DNA of 64,000 nucleotides, from positions 28,913,201-28,977,200 of the forward strand of contig CP099846.1 of assembly GCA_030062745.1 (NCBI GenBank). Direction: 5' to 3'. The stretch is from Capitulum mitella. Lineage: Eukaryota > Arthropoda > Thecostraca > Pollicipedomorpha > Pollicipedidae. Shown here piece after piece: positions 12,690 through 23,640 of the stretch. The notes under the pieces are model-generated. The model was given only the letters and a program-made list of their open reading frames with translations. It was not told the DNA's origin and searched no databases. The position numbers and the translations under genes were made by a program. How positions within the stretch are numbered: position 1 is the first letter of the stretch; every line of letters starts with the position of its first letter.

Positions 12690-13552
12690 CCAATATACAC
12701 ATCCAATAATCGTTAAACACGACAGCATTTTCGGATTGTATCTTTTTTGTGGACATTTTCGAATTTTCTTATCGTTCTTCGTTGTTCAGCAGTGATATTA
12801 TGAAGCGAATTATCATAAAAATGCCAAAAATACTATGAAGACATGTAAAATCACATTTAAGGTAATAGCAGGTATCGTAAAAAGTCATATTTTACATAAC
12901 GTCTATTGTTATGTTTATCAACGTTTCGACCTCCATGAGCCATCTTTAGGAATCGAATGACGGCAAATTCATGTGGTTACAGAGACAACATACATCGACG
13001 TCATCTTACGTTACAAAGATACGTTAACATACAAATGTTAACGTCGGCTGGCGGTTGCTGAGACAACATACTTCAGAGACCGCACATCAGTTATCAACGC
13101 ACAGAACAAAACACATGTACACCTGGCTCTGTACGACAGAACATTAACTGTGTAACTTTACGCGTGCATGTATGTCGTTTGATGTTAAGTGCCTGATTAA
13201 TCATTGTGAGAGATGTCTTCATATTTTTCCGTTTGTCTGTCTTTCTCTCTGTAACCGTGTGGATTCGCTATAATTCGATTCACGGAGATGACCCATGGAA
13301 ATCGAAAAGTTGATATCCATACAAAATATACATCAAGTAACATATGACTTTTTGCTATTCCTAACTTCCATTTTAATGCGATTTTTCCTATCTTCGTGGT
13401 TAATTTTTATGGAAATTTGCTTCATAATGCTACTGCTGAACAATGAAGAGTCGTTAGAAAACTTGAAAGTGCCCACAACGAAGACACGGTCCGAAAACTT
13501 GAGTTTAACGATCTTTGCATACGAGAAAACCTGCTCCCAAACTATTCGAACA

Positions 13553-13639
13553 TTATATATATATATATGGGTGTGGGTGTGGGTGTGGGTGTGTGTTTGA
13601 ATATTTATATATAAACGAGTATATATGTCGTTTTCTATA

Positions 13640-13697
<58 letters not shown>
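13553..13697. repeat. (AT)n with a (GTGTGG)n segment
   Basis: AT tracts at both ends flank a (GTGGGT)n run at about 13569-13596. That run has four GGG triplets spaced by TGT, so a G-quadruplex is possible on the + strand. Confidence 0.9.
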
Positions 13698-13700
<3 letters not shown>

Positions 13701-14029
13701 GGGAAGTTCATATGACATTGCTAAAACTGCAGACCAAAGTCAGTTTGTCGTCATGTCATGTCATGAGAAAATACTTTACCACTCGTATGCTTGATATCCA
13801 GATATATGAAGAAGTAGAACTATTTTTCATAGCGTGGAATGACGAAGGAAACTGAGATATTCATTGGATAAGTTGCAATTCTTTTGAAAAAGATTTTGAT
13901 GGCCCCTGCCCTTAACATAGCGCACCAGTCATGACGTGATGAACTTTTGATTTCAAACTTGCTGAGCCCAGCGCCCTCTCACACTAATCGGTGTTCAGCA
14001 AAGCGCCATCTAGTAAGAACAACATCGTT

Positions 14030-14070
14030 CATATTGCATACAGTAACGAGTCGTTACTGTCTGCAATATG
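14030..14070. repeat. 41-bp near-perfect palindrome
   Basis: Arms 14030-14049 and 14051-14070 pair at 19 of 20 positions around a single G. It lies inside the composite element and contains ACAGTAACGA / TCGTTACTGT. Confidence 0.9.
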
Positions 14071-15856
14071 AGACCGGAATTTCAGACAGCAACGCATCGG
14101 TACTGAGTTGACGTTCAGGATATAGGTCGTTCAGGATATAGGTCAAGTTTTCATCGTGGTTCTCATCAAGGATGCAGCCAGAATTTCCGTTTAACGGTGG
14201 CGGCCTTCAGCTGTTAAATAACAATTTCCAAAGGCAGTTTTAGACGCAACCCTCCTTTAACCTTTGACCTGCGGAACATTTTTTATATCCTTGCCCAGCG
14301 GGAAGGCCCTAAAACGACCCCCCCCCCGTTAACTTTTGAGCCAAGCGAGTTAGAGCAACACGACAAAAAAACAGTGTGCCTGATCGTTATTTAATCACCT
14401 CAGCGGTTTCTGTTTTGTTTTTTGGTTTCAGATCAAAAGGTGATCTTTCAGGTCACGGTAATGACCTCAAAGCGGCCTTGTCAAAATATATTGAAGTCTT
14501 CCTAGCAATATAGTTTCCAAAATTTTGACAATAAATTGATTCTATTAGTTGCAGTGTATTGGCCATTGTCTTAGCTATCGGAAAATGTTTGGGATTTTGG
14601 GTCCAGATCAAAGGGTGATCTCCTAGGTCACGAAGATGCCGTCATAGCCGAAATTTGCAATGGGAGGCATGATAGTCCCTTTACACTTCTGTTGATTCAC
14701 TGGTCAACCGAGCGGCGATACGCATGCCGGACTTGGTACACCGATTCCCCTCTGACTGGGAGGGGGCTGCCTATTTAATTTCACGGCCACATTAGTTCCT
14801 AAGGTTATCATCAGAGACTCTCATGTCGTTTTAAGGAAATCGCTCTTTGTTGAAAATTATTCGAGCTAAGGCGACCAAATTTGATGTGCATCTATGCGGC
14901 CACGCCGTCTATCCTAGCATACTGTTGTCGTGATGGCGATAGTTTCTCAAGGCCACCGTTAGGGGTGCAATCAAATTTCTTATTTTTGAATTTTCGAATT
15001 TCTCTGATTCAGCGTGACCTTGACCTTCAAAATGGCTTTGCATTACATCAGACGACGTTCTTCAAAATAATGTGGACGTGGTGGATCGTAATTAAAAATT
15101 CTTGCGAGTGTCGGTTGCCACTTATCCTGCCTACAAAATTATGATGGCGTTTGACATCAATGCTTGATATGTGCGTCTGACCTACCTTCACCTCTGATGA
15201 CCTGACCCTTCCCATACACTAAAAACAGGTCACTGACATCAACATTTGTGAAAAAAGCGATACAACATTGCAATGTCCAGTTTCCAACAAATAAAATGTG
15301 TTGTTCGATTTAGTTAAAAACATGTCTAACATGGCCTTCACGAAAAGGTCATATGTCACAATCTGCTGCATGAAAAATTCTGGAAACCTTGCTTAATGTA
15401 TAAAAATGTTCAAAACTTGGCTACAGAAAAAAGGTCAGCGCTCTATCTTCCGCCACTAAAAAGTTGCTCTAGAAAACCGCAGGGGCTCCTAAACACGACA
15501 GCCCCGACGGGCGAAGGTTGATATGGTCCTACGCTAAGTTTGACTTGTTTAACAGGCTCCGAAGTGTAAGAAAATACTGTGTAAATGGGAATGAAGTCCA
15601 CGTGCTCGTCTGCTGGCTATGGCCGGCTGCGTACTCGTATTACTGCCAAATTATGAGCTTACTGTCCAATGTGACGCACACCGTTCAACGCGATATACGT
15701 GTATTTCATAACAAAAGCATTGAGCCAAACTTAAACTGCTGGACTCTTAATTCAGTCAGCGACATAAATTAACTGGTCCTCGATGACGACCATTATCAAC
15801 ACGGAGGAAATGGGAAGAGAGAGGGGGCTGGGGAGAACGGAACGGCAGAGTCCTAG

Positions 15857-15981
15857 TCGGCGTCGGAGACGCGTCTGCGGCGGCCGAAGTGGGGCCAGCG
15901 GCTGCCGGCCGACAGCGGCGCCAGCGAGGTGGAAGCCTGGCTCAACGATCACCCGGTGCTCATCTAGCACTTCTTCGTGAG
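15857..15981 (+). pseudogene. PDE5/11-like N-terminal exon with in-frame stop
   Basis: The 125-base block is bounded by TCCTAG|T on the left and GTGAG|GTGGCA on the right, both plausible splice sites. Its frame reads ...ADSGASEVEAWLNDHP, then VLI, stop, HFFVR. The S-x-VEAWL-D/N-D/E-H-P...FFVR pattern resembles the segment just before the GAF domains of the cGMP phosphodiesterases PDE5 and PDE11, where a Y/F-F-V-R-K-A-T stretch follows. Codon 37 (15965-15967) is TAG where a CAG would be a one-base change. No GAF or catalytic exons were found downstream. It is either a dead exon, a stray copy or a sequence error. The family match is from memory over about 20 residues. Confidence 0.45.
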
Positions 15982-16620
15982 GTGGCAGATTTATCCTTTG
16001 ATTCCACTTCGTGCGAATCGATTTAACTCGACGCGGTTTTTCGAAGGTGAATCGATTCCGATTCGGACTCAGAATAAACTGAGTCGATCACGGAATCGAT
16101 TCCACCAAGTTCCATTGGTTTTGGTTAATCCATTGGATCCATTGGATTTCAATTATAATTCGGTAGACAGCCGCGTGATTCAACTCCGACTCTAATCTCG
16201 TCACTTATTAGTGGAATCGATTACGATTCTGCATTTGACTGAAACTGAATCGATTAAGGAGTCGATCTTTATTCTAATGGAATCGAGCTAGCACAAGCCT
16301 GTGAGGTTGGTGGGAAGTCTGCCAAGGTCTTCTTGATGAGGTAGGTGGCGAGTTTAACAAGGACTTTTTCGTGAAGTAGGGACGAACGCCCCAAGACTTC
16401 TTCATGAACTAGGTGGCAGTTTCAGCAAGACCTTTTTCATGGTGTGGGTGATGAGCTGACCAAATACTTCTTCAAGATGTTGGTGGCGAGGTTATCAGTA
16501 ACCTCATCCTGGCGTGGGTGGCAAGTTTACCAAGGACATCTTCAAGAGGTGTGTGGCAAAGTCACCAAGGACCTCTCTATGAGGTGCTTAGTGAGGTCAC
16601 CAAGGATTTTTTAAGGATGG
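15967..16620. repeat. 35-bp minisatellite derived from an exon-intron junction
   Basis: About ten degenerate units with consensus CAAGGACTTCTTCATGAGGT then GGGTGGCGAGTTTAC. The first unit (15967-15995) overlaps the last bases and donor of the PDE-like exon: TTCTTCGTGAG|GTGGCAGATTTA. The array is interrupted at 15996-16290 and resumes to about 16620. Confidence 0.75.
15996..16290. repeat. GAATCGATT-rich insertion splitting the minisatellite
   Basis: About 295 bases packed with GAATCGATTCC, AATCGATT and GACTCC variants in both orientations. It lies between unit 1 and the remaining units of the 35-bp array. CTAGCAC occurs on both sides (15964-15970 and about 16289-16295), which could be a target duplication or array sequence. 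Similar fragments occur near 21180-21220 and 54640-54720, so it is probably a dispersed element of unknown class. Confidence 0.5.
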
Positions 16621-17110
16621 TGGTCGCGAGCTGAGTGGGCGAAACGCTACGCCGATCCGAGAACCTGAACCCAGTGACGCCTTGGTTCCATGGCCGATCG
16701 GGGAACTGATTATATGGGGGAAGTGAGAAGGTCGTCTCGAGTGTTCGGCCTGGTGAGGCGGTGAGTTCGCCTGGAGGGCCAGCGCGGTGAGACGGTGAGG
16801 GTCGCCTCTGTCGGCAACGTCCCTCCAGGTGATAACTCCGGTGGGTGGCTGCACCGAGGGCAGCCAAGGCCACCCGGCGGCCGCGAGTCCGGCCGTGATG
16901 TCATGAGTGGACGGTCGAGTCGTGACTCAGGGCCGCGTGTGGGCGGAGAGTCGTGACTCAGGGCCGCGAGTGGGCGGTGAGTCGAGGACGGCGGCTGAGT
17001 CCGGCTGGCCAGTGGCAGATGGACCGGGAGCCACGCCAAGCCCACATCTGACAGCCTGACAGCTGTCGGGGCACGAGGGGAGAGAGAGAGAGAGAGAGGG
17101 AGAGGGGGGG
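16621..17110. other. GC-rich block with direct repeats and a GA run
   Basis: A ~31-bp unit containing GTCGTGACTCAGGGCCGCG is tandemly repeated at about 16917-16985. A (GA)n run follows at 17079-17105. Frames are open on the - strand but show no recognisable protein. Confidence 0.5.
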
Positions 17111-19520
17111 AAGATGTCTTAATTTGAAGATCTCAGATTGGAGATCAGATACTTCAGACATCCATGACAGTGGCAGAGCATACACACATTTGAACGTCTT
17201 CAGATTGTGGCTGGTGAATTAGCAAGGTTAACGGCACTTCTCCTAAAAATCCTGGGTACTCCCGTGGCATGTCACCGTTCTGGAAATCAAACGCCACTCA
17301 GATTACGCAGTAAGCTGACCGTGTTTCGAAACGACAGCCGCGTTAAAAAGTCCAGCCCAGCGGCGGTCCTCGCTCCAAGACGACAACTTAACTGATTTAA
17401 CTAATTCAATACTTCATGGGTTCCTGCAGTGCCACCAATGGACTCGTGGTAGACGAGCGCTGTACATTACGTTGTCCGCTTCTTATCATCTGCTGTCTCT
17501 TTTGCTTTTCATACCCATTGTAACCGTTACATGCAAATCCTCGGTGTCCTGAAGATACACCTAAAATTAGGTGCATAAATAGATATGTTCCCATACGTAG
17601 ATCCGTTTTGTTTTGTGCGGGACGGTTGAGGAGCTTGTCACATAAGTTGACATTAAAAGGGAGGCAAAAACGGCTGCGAAAACAAATGCGATATGTAGCA
17701 CTCGTCGTAACTATCGTCGAGTTAAACTGTTGAAAAGTTTAAATCCAAGAAAGAAAACTATTTCCAGTAACAATCGCAGCGTAACTGATACTAGTTACAC
17801 GGAGGAACATACGTAGCGTACAGTTGCTGCGACATACGCCATGGTTCATGTCCTAAGCGCAAATCTGGCCGTGTCTCGAAGAAGTCCCAAGCCGCCCCAA
17901 TGCCAATCAGGTCCTGTCGCGTACCTCGCATTATTTTGTCAGTGATGGTTCGCAAGGTGGCGCGGGACTTCAGTCACATCAGGACGACTTTTCTGACGTC
18001 TTCGCTAATGTCAAACCCGGTCAACGGAATAGGGTAGGTAATAAATCACGCGCAGGTCTGCGTTCAAAGGTGTAAAATCACTTGCCTTGGCCAGCTGACG
18101 ACTGTGCAAATGTTCATAGACATCGACGTCACAAAGCATGTTCTGGAAGCTGGCAAGGCTGCACGAGACAGTTCTGAGGACACCGCGATAGTGGTGATTC
18201 ATAACGGTGCTTTGTGGTCAGAGTCCTCGGCAAAAGGCTGGCCTTCGCCGAAGACGTCTAGTGAATTACTGAATGCAGCGACGGTTCTGACTTATTCATG
18301 CTTGTGAGCTGCGTTTAGTTTGCAGGCATTTTTGGAAAATATATTTTTTTCGTGGAAGAATAATTTACGCAAGGAGAATGTAGTGCAGCTCGTATTTACA
18401 AGCGAAGCCGAAAGCCAAGTGAGTCTCACTTCAAGTAACAGAAAAAAGCAAATTGGGCAGCCCGACCCGGCCCAGCCGTGACGTTTTCTCGGGGCCAATA
18501 GCTTCGCGATTACGGCACAGAATGATGAATCATCGCCAGAACATAGCTCAGTTCTTTGGGTTTTATGTAAAAGCACTTGCGATGCGTCAGCTCGCAAGTT
18601 GTTCCTTCCACAACCACATAACGACTGCGGGAGTAATGTTTTTAGTTCTGCATACCTACCAATCGTCAAATCTCTGTTCAGGTCCACCAAGCCAACGCGT
18701 CGAAGTGTCGGCACGTTCCACGCACCGTTTGAAAGATCTCACGCTCAGTTGTATTGCATTATACATCGTGGTTACGTCCACAGTGACAAAACATGTCGTG
18801 GCTATTAAGACCCCAAATTAAGAACTGGGAGATTTATACAGTTAAAGCACGTGCTCAGTCGTTCGTCACGACATTGCCGGCGGAGAGACCAAAGCGAACG
18901 TTGGCTATGTGACAGTGGACCTGAGATGGGAAAGGACAGTGGCTTTGAACTGAGGAGCAGGAAGAGAAAGCGAGCTGGATGAAGCAAGTTGAGACCATCG
19001 CAGACGCAGAGAAAACGTCCGCTTGCCTGCCTCTGTTCGTGGGCGAGGGAGGCGGATTTAGTCGTCTCGTCGGGTATGGCGATCACATACTTCGCTATTT
19101 CTGACGAAAAGTGACGCCAAAGCTGCGGGCTTGCCCCGGAGAGCAAACCTGACGGGCTAGTGTCAGAGCTCTGAGCGTCACCATATCGTCCGCGGAGAAC
19201 CAACTAAAGCGCTGCAGCAGGTCGGATTAGTGGTTAGTTTTTTGCTCCCAAAAAATGCCTTGATAAGTAATGGTAATAATAAATTTTATAGTAAAACTTA
19301 TTATTATCATTACTTTTTTGTAGCAGGAACAGGCTCTTTTTTTGAGCCACTGCCATAGACGCCAAGGCAATAACGAATGAGGGGCAGCATCAGGGCTGGG
19401 ACGACAGTGCGCAGCGCCCGGCGCGGAAGGTCGTTTCGCCGGTATTCAAGGCAATCAGTTAATCAGTATATTGGTTAATTTTCGTCGCACTGCGGCCCGT
19501 CGTTGGCTTGTGATGCGCTC
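17111..19520. other. Intergenic, no gene seen
   Basis: Short frames only and no recognised domain. It contains one hairpin (19265-19315). Confidence 0.5.
19265..19315. repeat. Hairpin with 18-bp arms
   Basis: AAGTAATGGTAATAATAA (19265-19282) pairs with 19298-19315 at 17 of 18 positions, with a 15-base loop. Confidence 0.9.
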
Positions 19521-20787
19521 TTAACCCGGCTCTGCCTGCCGTCTTTTTGTAGCTACAACCGCATGAGGGTGCCAAAAAGGGTACCTCTGTTATCTCTGCA
19601 TCTAACCGTCGGATCTGAACGGGTTTGCCACCGATCGATAGCCCTGAGTTTTGCGAGTCAGAAAATATTATGCTAGCCCTAGTCACGTGACTGGCGTCAC
19701 AGATCACGTAAAACGTAAAACATGACGTCGGAAGAACTGACACCGGTTCGTAATTCACATCATCGGCAATATTGGCCTTAGAATATTCAGCTGGGTATCA
19801 ATCGAAAGGTCACGATCTTCTGCATTACAAGCATGTCAGAATGTTTAAAATGTTGGATCAAAGTCAACCTGGGTTGGGTAAATAATTGGTCTTACTTTAC
19901 ATGCCAGAACTCGATACTTACTCGCAGCCGTTTTGATCCTCGAGACGAAAAGGGCGGCAGTGAAACCTTCTGATGATCATTACTGCATTACCTGCTTTCA
20001 TCCAGTCAAGGTCAGTCTAGGTCACGTTAGATAAGGTTGCATCACTCTTCTGACAAAGAGCAAAAATTGTTCGTTGTGATTAACTCCGTCAAGTACAGAG
20101 CTGAAATGACATCTGATGACGATTATATGTGCTCTGTCTCTTGTTTATCGGGTCAAGGTCAGGCCGAGTCAGAACAGATAATCATTTTTTATTTCTGATG
20201 AGGAATAATAATTGCTCTCCGCTGCTACTGAACGATCTTCCAAAGATAATGTCGTATTTCATTTCGTTTTTACATCTACCTATAACGTGACCTGACCTGA
20301 CATGACCTCACGCTGCATTTGATGAACCTTGCTGAGAGGCGCATATAGATTTGCTTGTCTGGCTTGAACGATGGGGAAGGACAGCCGCAATCACTCCTAT
20401 CACTCACAACGCGAATCAGTCCAATGGTCATCGTGCATGTGACCTAGCATGACCTCTGTGTTGATGTGCCACGGTTGTATGTCCTATTGGGGACCGTGTC
20501 TCATGCACATCCAAATAATCTATGCATAATGTCCGCGAATATTATAAAAGAACGAAACTTGTTTGCGCCGTCGCCCCAACAGGCGAAAACATGCATGCAA
20601 GGGTTCACTTATAACATGCCTCCATGACCTGATCCAGCAGGGGAATGTTTTCGATGTCGAGATATGTAAAACTGATTGATTGTCAGGTATTAGAAGTTTG
20701 GTTGGACTGGCTCAAACGGTTCATATGTTATTTACGAAAAACCGAGAGGGTGCCCTATTTGAAGTCTCCCAGGCGGTGCCGGGTTGA
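19521..20787. mobile_element. TTAA-type non-autonomous DNA transposon, copy B
   Basis: Collinear with 10874-12124 along its length and in the same orientation. The left end is TTAA then CCCGGC. The right end is the reverse complement of CCCGGCACCGCCTGGGAG, flanked by a decayed TTAA. Like copy A it has no open frame and many TGACCT/AGGTCA hexamers. The copies clearly differ by substitutions, so insertion was not recent. Confidence 0.65.
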
Positions 20788-22609
20788 AAGGAGATTTTCG
20801 CCCGAAAGGACAACATGCATAATGAGACTTGTCAACAGAGTAAAACATCGTCACTGTTCTGAAGAGTTTTCTCGGCAATCACGGGTCAGATCGGCTCGAA
20901 AGGCTTCAACTTGGAAAGACCATTGAACGAGAGATCGTGCAATGTACAGCACGTTTTAACGGGCTCGGTTCGGGCCCGTAAGCGATGACAATGCTAAAAC
21001 GTCGTTTCTGAACGTTTCCAAGGATTGGATGTGGTGCTGGCGATCCAGAGATCGCAGTGACTTGAAAAAAGCACCACAGTGTAGCCGAATCGATGTGCCG
21101 TCTTTCGCTGGCACTGACGGCCAAACGTCTCTGGTCCAGAGGTTGGGCGCCACACCACGTAGAAGGGGATCATGCACTCGATCTCGATTTTTCTTTTACT
21201 CGATCTTATCGATTCCACTTCAGTGCCACACAGAAGCTAGCGTAAAAATCTCACTGAAGTGCAGCAGTGAGATTTTTTTGCGGCCCAGCTCAACTCAAAA
21301 CATGATCGCATTTTATTGTCGTTTGGTTACTATCCATCTGTCGTGAAGTAAAAAATAACGCAGATGTTTACGAAAAAGAACTACTTTCCGGCTGCAGTCG
21401 CCGGTTAAATTCACAATCAAATGAGTAAAATGACGACCGCACGGCCCGATATTTGAGATCCGCTGCGTAATAACATTCCACACTTTTTTGTTCTCAAAGC
21501 AGTTCCGGTTCCAGCAAGCTGTATCGGCAACCCAAAGCCAGGAAGACTCTAAAAAGATATCGTCTGGAAGGAAATTGGACGCCCAATCGCACAGCATCAT
21601 GCAAGTGCAACAGGAAACAGCACGTACCACGTTCAGGGGATCTGTACTGTGAAATGCGTGAAGGGAAAACATTGATGCAAGTGGCAGCGAAGTACGCCTC
21701 GCTCGCCATTCGCCCACAATGCATCTTACTTTTTTAATGTACTTCGGTGTAAACTGCATGCTTGTGAAACATGCACCAGTTGTTTAACTCTTACTTCCTA
21801 CAGAGTGAAAAAAACGGAAGCGCGACATTGTTTCGGCCAGAACAGGGACATAACCGGGATTTCGCCAACAAAGCAGAAATACAAACAATCGCTAGGGAAG
21901 CTCATTCTCTGAGAGGGCTCCTCGTGGATTACTAAGTGGTTGAGTACTTTCGAGTAAAGGTTATTATTTTGTAAAGAAGCCTGTAAAATCTTTACTCACG
22001 TATTCTCTAAAAATCCAACAATACAGAGCTGAATAAATATCACGCCATCACGAGATCGAACGTTCTTTTATGTTGCCAAGTTTGAACTTTTCTGAAAAGC
22101 TGTACCATTCTTAATCTTTGCATTCCAAGCTTTCGGTTTCCTCTTCTAGAGCGTTCAAAAGAGTGACAAAGAAAGTTGCTTTGAACCTCCATCCGCCGAC
22201 CGCAACAGTCCAGTAAAAAAACATAGATTCTGCTCATACAGGTTTAACTTGAGCTTCAACCACTTAAAATGCTAGAGGGGCTTATTAACGTCCTGCTTTA
22301 TTTAACATGCGTGGTGTTTGGAAAAGCCGTACTAAATGTTTTGCCATATTCCATGTAATTGCCTTTGTGGTGTTTTATTTGTACTCATCGCCGGCATTGT
22401 TTGCATGTAGATATATGTATTACTTTCTCCCGAGTTACCCTATCGAAGATATGACGGATCAAGCTATTACAAATAAGGCACTAACTCTAGAGGGACATTC
22501 CATAGGAGCCCATAAGTCACTGAGTGACTGACATACTCGATCCGTAATAACATTGCGACCACTACACGGCCTCTGAAAAAAAACAAAAAAGCCGCACATC
22601 AGCGAGCTG
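20788..22609. other. Intergenic, no supported gene
   Basis: It includes a short hairpin (arms 21244-21256 and 21265-21277, AAAAATCTCACTG), a GATTCCACTT fragment near 21210 shared with the 16-kb GAATCGATT element, and a - strand frame of 148 codons (21313-21759) that I do not recognise. Confidence 0.5.
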
Positions 22610-23640
22610 TCTCGATCCACTCAGGCATCGACGCAGCGGCGAAGTGGCGCGAGGCGCCGTCCCGGCTGCCGGTCGCAAGTTCACACGCGTCCAGGGGCTT
22701 TGTATGTCGTTCCGCAGCTCCCGCGCCGCTGCCCCCCCCCCTTCCCCCACTTTCCCGGGGCTTCTTGGGCACGTGCCGCGCTCAGACAAGCCGGGCCGGG
22801 CCGCCGACGGACGTCCGAAAGTAAACAGAGAGGCGCCGAATAGTCGGCCAGCTGGAGGCAAAGTCTCAGTACTGCCTTAGTCAGCGGTGCCGTCGGCACC
22901 AGCAAGATGTCTGTGTGAGATGTCCGTGAGGTGCGTGGCGCTCCAGTGAGTAAGGGTGTGCGTGCGGAGGCTGGGCGACGGTGCAGAATCGCTGATCTGC
23001 TCCGACGACCTTGCGGCCGTGAAGGGTAAATTTCGCCCGTCGTGCTTCAACCTAAACGGTGTCAAACTGCCGAGACGCGGCCCGTCAATGCCAGTTAGTG
23101 TTGTTATGGAGTCCCCATCATTGCGTGCCACATGACATCGCCGATCAGTACCTGACCCCTCGTACCCGTCACTGCCCGTCACGCCACTCCGGTGAGTCCA
23201 CCCTTCACTGAACGTCACATGGAGTCACTTGATTCGCCCGGGACCGCCGGCCGTGATTGGGTGCTGCCTGACGTTGCCGAACCCTCGGCCTGTCACCGCG
23301 TTTGCCGAGGCGTCACTGGGCCCGCTGAGCCCGTGGGCCCGTCACTGCTGTAAAAGATCTCACTGGTCCCGCTCCTGCGCATCACGTGACGTCACCAATG
23401 CCTCCGGCTCGCGCCGGAATCGCAAGTGCACGTCACGTGACCGGGCCGAGCAGGGCCCTGATCGGCGGAAGTGGCTCGTTCGGTGGCCCGGGGCGGCGAC
23501 CCGGCGAGCCAGACGAGAGTTCGGCTCGGCTGTGCTCTGTTTCCAGCGGCACGTGGTCTGGGGGAGGGGAGGGGTCGCACGCCGACGCCAGCCCGGGTAA
23601 GCGGTGTTCTGCTTCGTTGATTAGGCCGTGAACGACGCTC
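22610..23640. promoter_or_regulatory. CpG islands with fused E-box/CRE
   Basis: Two CpG-dense blocks (22620-22870 and 23200-23600). In the second, CACGTG (23383-23388) overlaps TGACGTCA (23387-23394) and is followed at once by CCAAT (23395-23399). GTCACGTGACC lies 40 bases further on (CACGTG 23434-23439). Tight packing of these sites is typical of a proximal promoter. No coding exon was identified in either direction. Confidence 0.5.

Noticed and set aside
21313-21759. 148-codon - strand frame
   Set aside because: Unrecognised, without codon bias or splice signals. Its length is not exceptional for this composition.
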